Shown here piece after piece: positions 16,137 to 24,845 of a stretch of DNA of 64,000 bases (within the stretch, counting starts at the first letter, position 1; each line of letters begins with the position of its first letter). The notes under the pieces are model-generated. The model was not told the origin of the DNA. It made no database searches and saw only the letters and a list, made by a program, of their open reading frames with translations. Origin of the DNA: UBA8199 sp964507045 (lineage in GTDB: Bacteria > Verrucomicrobiota > Verrucomicrobiia > Limisphaerales > UBA8199). The stretch is from positions 15,262-79,261 of the forward strand of contig CAZDOO010000016.1 of assembly GCA_964507045.1 (NCBI GenBank), given 5' to 3'. A program made the translations under genes and the position numbers.

Positions 16137-16709
16137 TCAAGCGGTTTGTTGGAACAGGGCGGTGAAGGCTTTGCGGGCGCGATGCAGCTTGCCGCGCACG
16201 GCGTCAGCGGATTGCTCCGTCAGCGCGCCGACCTGTTCATAGCTCAGTTCCTCGTCGGCGACCAGCAGCAGCAGCAGCCGATATTCCGCGGTCAGGCCAT
16301 CGAGCGCCTGCTGGATGCGCTCGCCCAGCTCCTTGGTTTCCAGCACCCGGAGGGGCGAATCGGTTTGGGCCGCGGTGTTTTCCCAGACCGCTTCGTCCAC
16401 GTTGCTCAGCATGTGCCGCTCATGCCACGCCGCCTGCAGATTACGACAGTGGTTGATCGCAATCCGGTAAAGCCAGGTGCGCCACGAGGATTCCCCGCGG
16501 AACTGATCCAGCTTGCGAAAGGCTTTCAGGAACACGTCATGGGTCGCGTCCTCGGCCTTCTCAGGATCGCTGAGCAGGCGCAGGCACAGGTAGTAAATGG
16601 AGCGGCTGTGTTCGGTGTACAGCTCCGCGAATACGGACGACCCCATCCCGGCTTGCGGCGCGTCCGGACACTCACGTTCTGCCAGCGGCTCGCTCACAAC
16701 ACTGCTCAT
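16137..16709 (-). CDS. ECF-type RNA polymerase sigma factor
   Basis: 190 residues. Region 2 runs over YTEHSRSIYYLCLRLL, DPEKAEDATHDVFLKAFRKL and SSWRTWLYRIAINHCRN; region 4 over LTAEYRLLLLLVADEELSYE and DAVRGKLHRARKAF. It should direct RNA polymerase to a small stress or envelope regulon. It is followed 9 bp later by a 76-residue gene. Upstream are the LolA-like gene and lon. The ATG is preceded at 5 nt by a good -10 element, so the mRNA is probably leaderless. Confidence 0.92.
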   Translation of the reverse strand: MSSVVSEPLAERECPDAPQAGMGSSVFAELYTEHSRSIYYLCLRLLSDPEKAEDATHDVFLKAFRKLDQFRGESSWRTWLYRIAINHCRNLQAAWHERHMLSNVDEAVWENTAAQTDSPLRVLETKELGERIQQALDGLTAEYRLLLLLVADEELSYEQVGALTEQSADAVRGKLHRARKAFTALFQQTA

Positions 16710-16714
16710 GGGGG

Positions 16715-16743
16715 ATTAGACAGCAGTACCCAGGCGATGTCAC
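16715..16743 (-). promoter_or_regulatory. Promoter for the ECF sigma gene, apparently leaderless
   Basis: Minus strand: -35 GTGACA (16743-16738), 17 bp, -10 TCTAAT (16720-16715), then CCCCC and the ATG at 16709. With the usual 6-7 nt from -10 to the transcription start, the mRNA would begin at or next to the start codon. No Shine-Dalgarno sequence is possible in that space. Confidence 0.6.
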
Positions 16744-16799
16744 GGGGAATAAGCCTGCCATCAGTGACCCATCACCGCCGACTGCTGGCTACGGGGCGC

Positions 16800-17666
16800 T
16801 CACTCCCGCCCCAGGTTAAACTTAATAAGCGTTTCCGAGCCGGTCTTCCGGTTCCGCATTTCCATCGCCTCCAGCTGGTATTCGCCCTGGACCTTTTCAA
16901 TGTTCTTGGGGTCCCAATACTTGATGCGCTCGCCGGCGGCGTCGTAGGCGTCCGCATGCACGATTCCATGCGGGCTCTCGTTCATGATCCACGACACCAC
17001 GCGCGCATAGCCGCCCGGCACGGGCTGCGGATTGACGCTCTCCAGCACCTTGCAGGATTTGCCGTGGCGCATCTCGTAGTTCAGAACGCGCTGGCGCGGC
17101 CAGTGCAAGAATTCCAGGCCCAGATCGGCCACCCAGAAATCCGAGCCGGCAAAGGGAACCATCGCCTGGTCCGGCGTCAGTTGCCGGACCGCGGCATTGG
17201 TGCCACCGGCTTCCGCCGGGTCCAGCAATTCGTAGCGGTTGGGCGATTCGCCCGTGTGAGTGACCGTCAGCCTGATTCCACCCGGTCCGGCCGGCGAGGG
17301 CAGCGTCTCATACACGCTCACCCAATTGGTGGGGGTGAGGAAGATCTCGAACCGGGTAGGGATCTCCCGTTCGTTGCGGGCGGCGTCGCGGATTCTAACC
17401 GAACCGGTGTTGGTAACGTTCTGCTCGGGCTTCTGGGCCAGCAATTCGGCCACCAGCGCCCGGCCTTCTTTCTCGCCCTGAACCGGGTCCAGGGGTGCCG
17501 GGCGCGATTCGCTGTTCCGCTGGCCAAAGCAAGCCAGCGCGCAAGCCAGGAGCAGCAGCAGGGATCGGAGCAGCGTCCAGTTACCGACGTCGGTCGGCAC
17601 GCTCGTTCGGCCGCGAAGTCGGCGCCGGCTGACGCCGACGGCTGCTGGAGCGTGAAATTGCCTCAT
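16800..17666 (-). CDS. LolA-like outer-membrane lipoprotein-sorting protein
   Basis: 288 residues from the ATG at 17666, whose ATGA overlaps the lon stop codon by 4 nt. An internal hydrophobic segment LLRSLLLLLACALACFGQ (about residues 34-51) looks like a signal peptide, possibly lipoprotein-type, preceded by an Arg-rich extension; a later start is therefore possible. The mature part resembles the TP0789/LolA-like lipoprotein-sorting domain: YEMRHGKSCKVLESV, GYARVVSWI and EKVQGEYQLEAMEMRN. It would carry lipoproteins across the periplasm or bind a lipid. LolC/E-LolD are encoded 3 kb downstream on the same strand. Confidence 0.65.
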   Translation of the reverse strand: MRQFHAPAAVGVSRRRLRGRTSVPTDVGNWTLLRSLLLLLACALACFGQRNSESRPAPLDPVQGEKEGRALVAELLAQKPEQNVTNTGSVRIRDAARNEREIPTRFEIFLTPTNWVSVYETLPSPAGPGGIRLTVTHTGESPNRYELLDPAEAGGTNAAVRQLTPDQAMVPFAGSDFWVADLGLEFLHWPRQRVLNYEMRHGKSCKVLESVNPQPVPGGYARVVSWIMNESPHGIVHADAYDAAGERIKYWDPKNIEKVQGEYQLEAMEMRNRKTGSETLIKFNLGRE

Positions 17667-20059
17667 TGCGCGCGCAACGCCAACGGCAGCATCTCGGAAA
17701 TGTGCCGAATGAAATGGACCTGCAGCTTGTGCCGGACTTCCTCGGGCACCTCGCTCCAGTCCGCCCGGCACTGCTCCGGCAGAATCACTTGCTTGATGCC
17801 AAACCGCGCCGCGGCGAGCACTTTCTCCTTGATGCCCCCCACCCGCATCACCCGTCCGCGCAGGCTGATCTCCCCGGTCATCGCGACATCCGACCGCACC
17901 CGCCGCCGCGTCAGCAAAGACGCCAGCGCCGCCACGACCGTTACCCCGGCGCTGGGCCCGTCCTTGGGCGTCGCGCCCGCCGGCACGTGAATGTGCAGGT
18001 CGTACTTGGCATAATCCGACAGGTCAATACTCAGCGCCTTGGCCTGGCTGCGCAGGTAGCTCACCGCCGTCTGCGCGCTCTCCTTCATCACTTCGCCCAG
18101 CGACCCGGTCAGCAGCAGGTTCCCCTTGCCCGGCATCCGCGTCGCCTCAATAAACAGGATTTCCCCGCCCACCGGCGTCCAGGCCAGGCCCGTGGCGATG
18201 CCACACTCCTTGATCGCCTCCGCCGTCTCGTTGACGAACCGCGCCGCGCCCAGGTAGCCCTTCAACGAATCGGGCGCGATCACCAACGGCTTGTCCAGGT
18301 GCCCGTCGCTCAAAATCCGGCGCGTCGCCTTGCGCGTCAACGCCGCAATCTCCCGTTCCAACTGCCGCACCCCGGCCTCCCGCGTGTAATCGTGTATCAC
18401 CCGCCGCAAGGTGGTGTCGGGAATCCTCACTTCCTTCCTGACCAGCCCGTGCTCCTCCAACTGGCGCGGCACCAGGTAACGCTTGGCAATTTGCAGCTTC
18501 TCGGACTCCGTATAGCTCGGCAGCTCGATCACCTCCAGCCGGTCCCGCAGCGCCGGATGCACCGGCTCGAGCCAGTTGGCCGTCGTCAGGAACAGCACGC
18601 GCGAAAGATCGAACGGCAAATCCAGGTAGTGATCGGTAAAGGTGTTGTTCTGGGCCGGGTCCAGCACTTCCAGCAGCGCCGCCGCCGGGTCGCCGCGAAA
18701 ATCCGCCCCCACTTTGTCCAACTCGTCCAGCATGATGACCGGGTTGCGGCTCTCGACGCGCTTCAGCGTCTGGATAATGCGCCCGGGCAGCGCGCCGACG
18801 TAGGTGCGGCGATGCCCCCGGATTTCCGCTTCATCCCGCATGCCGCCCAGCGAGATGCGGGCGAACTTGCGGCCCAGCGCGTCGGCCACGCTCCGCCCCA
18901 GGGAGGTCTTGCCCACGCCGGGCGGGCCGACCAGGCACAGGATGGGACCTTTGATCTGCTTGCGGCGCTTGATGACGGCCAGGAACTCCAGCAGCCGGTC
19001 CTTCACTTTCATCAGCCCGAAATGCTGCTCGTTGAGAATCCGCTCGGCTTCCGCCAGGTCAATCTTGTCTTCCGTCTCCTTCGTCCACGGCAGGCTCAGG
19101 ATCCAGTCCAGATAGTGGCGGCTCACGCCGTACTCCGCGGCCGCCGGCGGCATCTGCTGCAGCCGTTCCAGCTCCTGGGTCGCCACCTGCTTCGCCTCGT
19201 CCGGCAGCAGGGTCTGCTCGATCCGCTCCCGCAGGATGCGGATTTCGCTCGCGTTGGGATCGGACTCGCCCAGCTCGCGCTGGATGGCCCGCATCTGTTC
19301 CCGCAGGAAGAAGTCGCGCTGCGTCTTCGAGATCGAAGTCGCCACATCGCTTTGAATCTTGGAGCTGAGCGTGAGCACCTCATGCTCGCGGTTGAGCATC
19401 GGCAGGAGCCGGGTGAGCCGCTCCTTGACGGAATCGGTTTCGAGCAGCTTCTGCCGCTCCTCCAGGCTCAGGTTGAGGTTGACCGCGATCAGGTCCGCAA
19501 AGTGCCCCGGGTCCTCCGTGTTGAGCGCCGCAACCTTGATCTGCTCGGACAGAGCCGGCGAAAGCTTGATGATCTCCTGGAACTGGCTCTGCGCGTTGCG
19601 CATCATCGCCGCCAGCTCCACGGAATCTTCCTTCAGGTCCCGGAGCAGCTCGAGCTTGGCGGACAAATACGGCTCGGTCGTGGGATACTCCTTCAACCGG
19701 ATCCGCCAAAGCCCCTCCACCAGCACGCGCACCGTGTTGTCCGGAAACTTGAGCATCTTCAACACGCGCGCCGCGCAGCCGACCTCGTACATCTCGTGGG
19801 GCAGGGGATTCTCCGCCTCCGCGTTGCGCTGCAGCACCACCCCCAGCAGGCGGTTCCCGCCCACCACGTCGTCAATCAGCTTGGTGCTCTGCGCCGTCTC
19901 CACGAGCAGCGGCGCCACCATCCCGGGGAAAATGACGATGTCCGACAGGCCCAGGATCGGCAACACCTCCGGCAGCGAGCTGGAGGAAACGCGCGCGGGC
20001 GCCTCCGGGCTGCCGGCCGCACCCAAAATGCTGATAAACTCCGTATCGGGCGAGGTCAT
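17663..20059 (-). CDS. lon: ATP-dependent Lon protease
   Basis: 798 residues, normal for LonA. The N-terminal substrate-binding domain opens LPEVLPILGLSDIVIFPGM; the AAA+ module has Walker A GPPGVGKTSLGR and the Lon-specific SLGGMRDEAEIRGHRRTYVG. In the protease domain Ser703 (KDGPSAG) and Lys746 (GGIKEK) form the catalytic dyad. It degrades misfolded and regulatory proteins in the cytosol. The stop codon overlaps the ATG of the LolA-like gene (ATGA), so the two are translationally coupled. An Hsp20 gene lies 57 bp upstream on the same strand, which makes a small protein-quality-control group. Confidence 0.97.
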   Translation of the reverse strand: MTSPDTEFISILGAAGSPEAPARVSSSSLPEVLPILGLSDIVIFPGMVAPLLVETAQSTKLIDDVVGGNRLLGVVLQRNAEAENPLPHEMYEVGCAARVLKMLKFPDNTVRVLVEGLWRIRLKEYPTTEPYLSAKLELLRDLKEDSVELAAMMRNAQSQFQEIIKLSPALSEQIKVAALNTEDPGHFADLIAVNLNLSLEERQKLLETDSVKERLTRLLPMLNREHEVLTLSSKIQSDVATSISKTQRDFFLREQMRAIQRELGESDPNASEIRILRERIEQTLLPDEAKQVATQELERLQQMPPAAAEYGVSRHYLDWILSLPWTKETEDKIDLAEAERILNEQHFGLMKVKDRLLEFLAVIKRRKQIKGPILCLVGPPGVGKTSLGRSVADALGRKFARISLGGMRDEAEIRGHRRTYVGALPGRIIQTLKRVESRNPVIMLDELDKVGADFRGDPAAALLEVLDPAQNNTFTDHYLDLPFDLSRVLFLTTANWLEPVHPALRDRLEVIELPSYTESEKLQIAKRYLVPRQLEEHGLVRKEVRIPDTTLRRVIHDYTREAGVRQLEREIAALTRKATRRILSDGHLDKPLVIAPDSLKGYLGAARFVNETAEAIKECGIATGLAWTPVGGEILFIEATRMPGKGNLLLTGSLGEVMKESAQTAVSYLRSQAKALSIDLSDYAKYDLHIHVPAGATPKDGPSAGVTVVAALASLLTRRRVRSDVAMTGEISLRGRVMRVGGIKEKVLAAARFGIKQVILPEQCRADWSEVPEEVRHKLQVHFIRHISEMLPLALRAQ

Positions 20060-20116
20060 CGTCTGGTCATCTCGCTGTTTAGATGCCGCCGCCCGGACAA
20101 AAGTTCAGAGCCGAAC

Positions 20117-20533
20117 TCAATTTCCCTCGGCAACCAGCACCTTGGTGTGTTTCATCGGCCGCTGCTGCAGCGGCACATCAATCCGCAAAAACCCGTTCAG
20201 GTAAGCCGCCTTGGCCTGCCCCAAATCATAGCCCGCCGGCAGGTCCAGCACGCTCTCGAACGGACCGTAGCTGATCTCCATGACCACGAAACTGCACTTG
20301 GCCGCCCGGCAGCCATCCGGCCGGTTGCCCGAAATTCGCAACCGGTTTCCCTCCACCGTGATCTCCAGGTGTTCGCTGCGCATCCCCGCCAGCTCGACCT
20401 TCACCACCAGCCCGTTGTCGGTCGTGTAAACATCAGTATTGGGCACCCAATGCGCCCGCGCCGACTCTGCCTGGCCACCCATCACCGAGCGAGTTACAAA
20501 ATGCACGGACGAACTAACTTTGCACATGGCCAT
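20117..20533 (-). CDS. Small heat-shock protein (Hsp20 family)
   Basis: 138 residues from the ATG at 20533 (ATG at 20527 is equally possible). The alpha-crystallin domain is visible: PNTDVYTTDNGLVVKVELAG, LEITVEGNRLRISGNRP, SYGPFESVLDLPAGYD and the ending ARAAYLNGFLRIDVPL-like segment (AKAAYLNGFLRIDVPL). It is an ATP-independent holdase that keeps unfolding proteins soluble for refolding or degradation. Its place 57 bp upstream of lon on the same strand fits such a handover. No CIRCE element or clear heat-shock promoter was found. Confidence 0.9.
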   Translation of the reverse strand: MAMCKVSSSVHFVTRSVMGGQAESARAHWVPNTDVYTTDNGLVVKVELAGMRSEHLEITVEGNRLRISGNRPDGCRAAKCSFVVMEISYGPFESVLDLPAGYDLGQAKAAYLNGFLRIDVPLQQRPMKHTKVLVAEGN

Positions 20534-20584
20534 GTTCAGCAAAAAAGGTTCTACCCCAGCCGTTGCGATTGCACAAGCGCGTTC

Positions 20585-20791
20585 TCACCTCATCTTCACC
20601 AGCACCTCGGGGCGCTGTCCCTTGCGCGCACGAAACACGATTGAGCTTTGCCGGGACGATTCCTGGATGGCAACACAGCCACAATGCGTGTCCCGCTCGA
20701 AATTAAACTTGCGACGGCCAAACCTGTTCCCCAGCAGCAATACCGCCGCGGAGGCAACTATCACCAACGACACCAACTGCTGCCAATCCAT
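20585..20791 (-). CDS. Small single-pass membrane protein with a CGC motif
   Basis: 68 residues. One N-terminal transmembrane helix (LVSLVIVASAAVLLLGN), a basic patch (RFGRRKF), a Cys pair in DTHCGC, and a basic C-terminus FRARKGQRPEVLVKMR. The layout resembles small FeoB-associated Cys-rich membrane proteins, but no feo gene is near. It lies 51 bp upstream of the Hsp20 ATG on the same strand. The ORF has sensible amino-acid composition and a clear ATG, so I consider it real; function unknown. Confidence 0.6.
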   Translation of the reverse strand: MDWQQLVSLVIVASAAVLLLGNRFGRRKFNFERDTHCGCVAIQESSRQSSIVFRARKGQRPEVLVKMR

Positions 20792-20919
20792 GCTGGCAAC
20801 ATAACCTCAAACCCGGGTCGTGCAACTGGTGATTCCACTTTGTGCCCCCATGTTTCTTGCCCACGACGCAGCAATATTCGCAAACCCGCCTCGCCGGGGC
20901 TCACCGCGCAGACGCCGTC

Positions 20920-21366
20920 CTACCCAACCAGAAACTCCATGTCGCCCTTCCGGGCCGCTTCCCGCAGATAAGCTTCGGCCGCCCCGGGGGCTTGCGAGTG
21001 AACCGGATCGAGCAGGGCCAGAAGCACCGTCTTGCGGATGCCCCGCTGCGGAACCCATAGGTCAATCCAGTTCCTCACTTCGTCGGGCAGGGACTCGGCT
21101 TCATGAACGGATATAATGATAAGATCGGCCATCCCGGCCTCTTCGGCGGCAATCTCCTGCAGCTCCCGGAAACGCAAGGTGCTCAGCAACCACACGTGCT
21201 CGATGATCCGGCAACGCTCGCCAACCTGGCGCGCCAGTTCCTGGCAGAACTCCTTGACCCGGGTGCCGGTGGCCGAATCCTCAAACGCCGCCACGAGCGT
21301 CAACCGCGTCACTCCACTCCAACGCTGCCACACCCGCGGGTCTGAAATGATCGTATCCATAATCAA
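20920..21366 (-). CDS. Hypothetical cytosolic protein
   Basis: 148 residues, no signal peptide or membrane helix. The sequence reads as a small alpha/beta fold: TRLTLVAAFEDSATGTRVKE, then AEEAGMADLIIISVHEAES and RKTVLLALLDPVHSQAPG alternate strands and helices. The middle resembles a flavodoxin/response-regulator-like arrangement without the phosphoacceptor pattern. ATG at 21360 is an alternative start. It is the first gene of the minus-strand block and is divergent from the amidohydrolase run. Function unknown. Confidence 0.6.
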   Translation of the reverse strand: MIMDTIISDPRVWQRWSGVTRLTLVAAFEDSATGTRVKEFCQELARQVGERCRIIEHVWLLSTLRFRELQEIAAEEAGMADLIIISVHEAESLPDEVRNWIDLWVPQRGIRKTVLLALLDPVHSQAPGAAEAYLREAARKGDMEFLVG

Positions 21367-21491
21367 CCGAGCCCTGGCCTGTACTTATGCTTTGAATCAG
21401 TATTTGTCAAGTTAATACAGGCGCCTCCGCAAAATGGGGCCTATCCCGGCACGGCCACCCCATCACCGACAAGGAATTCGTGAATCCCGCC

Positions 21492-21648
21492 GGGATTGGC
21501 CGGCCCGGGCGGCCCGGAATGCGGGTCCGGCTCAGGCCCGGGTAACACCCCCTCTCTGCTGGCTCACCTCACCGTATCCTCACCGTTACCTCACCGTTGA
21601 ACCTCTGCAAAGTTTGCAGAGGTTCAACGGTGAGGTAACGGTGAGGAT
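21492..21648 (+). repeat. Intergenic element with a perfect 73-nt palindrome, copy 1
   Basis: A GC-rich head (GGGATTGGCCGGCCCGGGCG, then CGGAATGCGGGTC) is followed by TCTCTGCTGGCTCACCTCACC and a palindrome. Positions 21576-21611 are the exact reverse complement of 21613-21648 around the single base 21612; the core is GAACCTCTGCAAA-G-TTTGCAGAGGTTC. The left arm also contains 11-bp direct repeats of CCTCACCGTTA type. Copy 2 is at 41456-41610 in the same orientation. Confidence 0.85.
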
Positions 21649-21896
21649 AGGGTGAGGATACGGTGGGTATCGGGCGCAAGGAGCCGGCGGCGCAAGATAC
21701 GCCCGGAAAATGGTCGCCCCCCCTGCCGCCTTGTTACCGCTGTAACACGCTTTGTGGACCTATACTGGGTGGAATGAAGATGGAATGCAGTTGGGCCGGA
21801 GCCCTTTCGTCGGCCCGCCACCAGGCGGAGGCTGGGCTTGCGTGTTACATGTCGCGCCTTGTGTTGCCGGCTTTTGTTGCATACGGTCACTGCGGC
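21649..21896 (+). other. Leader region of the amidohydrolase run
   Basis: Between the palindrome and the chosen start there is no separate gene. It contains an inverted repeat GTTACcgctGTAAC (21733-21746) and a -10-like TATACT (21761-21766), a possible promoter with an operator. The reading frame of the amidohydrolase is open through it (from 21663), but the signal peptide begins at the ATG at 21897. The stretch 21367-21491 holds nothing I recognise. Confidence 0.3.
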
Positions 21897-24815
21897 ATGA
21901 GCAGCAGACTTGTCTTTCAATCCGTCCGCTTATTGGCCGCAGTCGCTCTGGCAATTTGGGCGCAGCCGCGCAGCGCGATCGCCGGCGACCTCCTCCCGCC
22001 CGGCTTCCGGCCGCTGCCGCTCGGCGTCCATGCACTGGTCGGCGGCCGGATCGTCACCAGGCCCGGCGAAGTCCTGGAAGGCGGCACGGTCGTCCTTCGC
22101 AACGGGCTGATCAGCGCGGTGGGCAAGGAGGTCACGCCGCCGGCTGACGCCCGGATTTGGGATATGAAAGGCACGACGATCTATGCCGGCTTCATTGACC
22201 CCTGCCTCTTGATCGCGGGCACCAACGCGCCAACGGCCATTTCCGCCGCCGAACCCGCCTCCGGGGCCGGCCTCACCTCGCCCGGACTCAAGTTCTTCGG
22301 CACGCCCGGCGCGCAACCGGACATGGGCAATCCCGGCCCTGGCCACGCCGTCGCCCGAATCACACCGGAGTTTCGAGCGGTGCAGAACTACTCCCCCAAA
22401 CCCCAGACCCTGGCGCCGCTGCGCGCCCTGGGCTTTACCGCCGGCGTCATTGCCCCCGCCCGGGGCATTATTCGCGGCACGAGCGCGCTGGTGGCCTTGT
22501 CCGACGACAGCCCCAACACGGCGGTCATCAAGCCCGACCTCTTCCAGCACATCGCCTTTGAAACCCATTCGGGCGATGAACGCCCTTATCCCAGCTCGCT
22601 CATGGGCGTAATCGCCTCCATCCGCCAGGCTTTCTTCGACGCGCAGCATTACACGCTTGATCAGGCCGACTACCAAAAACATCCGCAAAGCCGCACCCGC
22701 CCCGAGTTTAATCCCGCGCTCGCCGCGCTGGCTCCCGCCGCCGACCGGAAGATGCGCGTGGTCTTCGAGCCGGGCAGCGCTTTGATGAGCGACCGCGCCG
22801 CCCGCCTCGCCCGCGAACTCGGGCTCGACTTCTGCCTCGTTGCCAGCGGACAGGAATGGCGCCGGCCCGACCTGGCCAAAGCCACGGGCGCAATCTTCAT
22901 CGTGCCCCTGGATTTTCCGGACCTGCCGGACCTGCCGGACGAGAGCGACTGGGACCAGGTCCAGCTCGATCCGTTGCGGGCCTGGGACTGGGCGCCCGAA
23001 AACGCCGCGCTGCTGCGCCGGCAGGGGCTGGAGGTCGCCCTGACCACCCAGGGCCTGGCCGACAAGAAGAAGTTCCGGCAGAACCTCCGGCTGGCGCTCG
23101 ACCGCGGCCTGGCCGAAGCCGACGCCCTGGCCGCCCTGACCGCCATCCCCGCCAGGCTCTGCGGCGTCGAGAATCTCCTTGGCACAATTGAGCCGGGCAA
23201 GCTGGCGAACCTGGCCGTGGTCGAAGGCGGCAGCTACTTCGATCCCGAGGCGAAGGTCCGCGAGGTTTGGATTGACGGCAGGATCTGCCGCGTTCCCGCC
23301 GACGGACCGGAGCCCGCGCCCCAGGCGGTGGAGCAGAAGGAAACGCCCGGCGCAGGAAAGCCGGCGAGCCAGACCGGGGAGAAGAAAAGGCAATTGCGGG
23401 AACTGTGGAAGACGCGCGTGGCGCAGTTGCCGTTGGAGGGGCGCGGTCCGCTGGCGGAGCCCAAGGCCGTTCTGATCGAACACGCCACCCTCTGGACTTG
23501 CGGGCCCAACGGCCGTCTGGAAGACACCGACGCGCTGCTGGTCGGCGGGAAAGTCAAAGCGATTGGCCGGGGCCTCGCGGCCCGCTCGGATTACGACGGC
23601 CCGCCGCTGATGATTGATGGTCGCGGCCTCCATGTCACCCCCGGCCTGATTGATGCCCATAGCCACACCGCCATCCTCGGCGCGGTCAACGAATCGTCGC
23701 TCCCCTCCACCGCCATGGTCCGCATCAGCGACGTGGTGAATTCCGAAACCGAGAACATTCGCCAGCAACTCGCGGGCGGCGTCACCGCCGTCAACTTGTA
23801 CCACGGCTCAGCCAACCCGATCGGCGGCCAGAGCTGCCTCATCAAGCTGCGCAACGGCGCCAGCCCGGACGAGTTGATCTTCCGCGCCGCGCCTCCCGGC
23901 ATCAAGTTCGCGCTGGGAGAGAATGTGAAGCAATCCGGCTGGGGCGAGAGATTCGTGACGCGCTTCCCCCAGACTCGCATGGGCGTGCGCACCTTGATCG
24001 CCAACCGCTTCACCGCCGCCCGGGAATACCTGGCCCAAGTGGAGCAGGCGTCCCGCCAGTCCACCCTCCCGCCCAGGCGCGACCTTGAGCTCGAAGCCCT
24101 GGGCGAAGTGCTGCAGGGCCGCCGCTGGATTCATTGTCACGCCTATCGCCAGGATGAAATCCTGATGCTGATGCGCCTGGCGGAGAGCTTCGGCGTCAAG
24201 ATCGGCAGCTTCGAGCACGTGCTGGAGGGCTACAAAGTGGCCGACGAGATTGCGCAGCACGGTGCGGGCGGCTCCACGTTCTCGGATTGGTGGGCGTATA
24301 AGTTCGAGGTCTATGATGCGATCCCCTACAACGGCAGCCTCATGCGCGACCGCGGGGTGCTGGTCTCCTTCAACTCCGACTCGTCCGAACTCGCCCGCCG
24401 CCTTTACACCGAAGCCGCCAAGGCGGTGAAGTATGGCGGCACTCCCGAGATCGAGGCGCTCAAGTTTGTGACCCTCAACCCCGCCCGGCAGCTCCGCGTT
24501 GACCCGCACGTCGGCACGCTGGAGCCAGGCAAGGACGCGGACTTCGCCATCTGGTCCCGGTCCCCGCTCGATTCCCGCACCGTCTGCCTCCAGACCTGGA
24601 TCGAGGGCAAGAAGTATTTCGATCGCTCGCTCGACGCCGAGCGCACCGCCAGGCTGGAAAAGGAGCGTGCGGACCTGATGGCCAAGGCAAAGAAGCTGGC
24701 CAGGCTATCCGGCGCCGGAGCGGGTGGAAACGGGGGGCAAACGAAGGATTCATTCTTCCAGGCATCCCTGGAGCACGAGTTCGACGGCTGCGATCGTCGC
24801 GAGGTCGAGGAGTAA
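21897..24815 (+). CDS. Double-domain amidohydrolase, secreted; first domain lacks the His-X-His metal site
   Basis: 972 residues from the ATG at 21897, which gives a signal peptide (SSRLVFQSVRLLAAVALAIW). Two imidazolonepropionase-like amidohydrolase units are fused. Unit 1 (about 30-475) has the beta-sandwich start LVGGRIVTRPGEVLEGGTVV and the end ENLLGTIEPGKLANLAVVEG, but where PGFIDxHxH should stand it reads YAGFIDPCLLIAG. Unit 2 (about 525-940) has PGLIDAHSHT intact, WIHCHAYRQDEI, and NSDSSELARRLYTEA as the likely Asp ligand. Only unit 2 should bind the catalytic metals; unit 1 may be structural or ligand-binding. The metal enzyme would hydrolyse a cyclic amide or peptide-like substrate in the periplasm. 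The next two genes are further family members. Confidence 0.85.
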   Translation: MSSRLVFQSVRLLAAVALAIWAQPRSAIAGDLLPPGFRPLPLGVHALVGGRIVTRPGEVLEGGTVVLRNGLISAVGKEVTPPADARIWDMKGTTIYAGFIDPCLLIAGTNAPTAISAAEPASGAGLTSPGLKFFGTPGAQPDMGNPGPGHAVARITPEFRAVQNYSPKPQTLAPLRALGFTAGVIAPARGIIRGTSALVALSDDSPNTAVIKPDLFQHIAFETHSGDERPYPSSLMGVIASIRQAFFDAQHYTLDQADYQKHPQSRTRPEFNPALAALAPAADRKMRVVFEPGSALMSDRAARLARELGLDFCLVASGQEWRRPDLAKATGAIFIVPLDFPDLPDLPDESDWDQVQLDPLRAWDWAPENAALLRRQGLEVALTTQGLADKKKFRQNLRLALDRGLAEADALAALTAIPARLCGVENLLGTIEPGKLANLAVVEGGSYFDPEAKVREVWIDGRICRVPADGPEPAPQAVEQKETPGAGKPASQTGEKKRQLRELWKTRVAQLPLEGRGPLAEPKAVLIEHATLWTCGPNGRLEDTDALLVGGKVKAIGRGLAARSDYDGPPLMIDGRGLHVTPGLIDAHSHTAILGAVNESSLPSTAMVRISDVVNSETENIRQQLAGGVTAVNLYHGSANPIGGQSCLIKLRNGASPDELIFRAAPPGIKFALGENVKQSGWGERFVTRFPQTRMGVRTLIANRFTAAREYLAQVEQASRQSTLPPRRDLELEALGEVLQGRRWIHCHAYRQDEILMLMRLAESFGVKIGSFEHVLEGYKVADEIAQHGAGGSTFSDWWAYKFEVYDAIPYNGSLMRDRGVLVSFNSDSSELARRLYTEAAKAVKYGGTPEIEALKFVTLNPARQLRVDPHVGTLEPGKDADFAIWSRSPLDSRTVCLQTWIEGKKYFDRSLDAERTARLEKERADLMAKAKKLARLSGAGAGGNGGQTKDSFFQASLEHEFDGCDRREVEE

Positions 24816-24845
24816 GGAAGTATGCAGAAGTCCAGTCCCAATTCC

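Noticed and set aside
17666..20644. 992-codon ORF antisense to lon and Hsp20
   Set aside because: Spans three real genes on the other strand and has shadow-frame composition (Arg, Gln, His, Leu).
21930..23804. 624-codon ORF antisense to the first amidohydrolase gene
   Set aside because: Gly/Ala/Arg-rich shadow frame with no domain.
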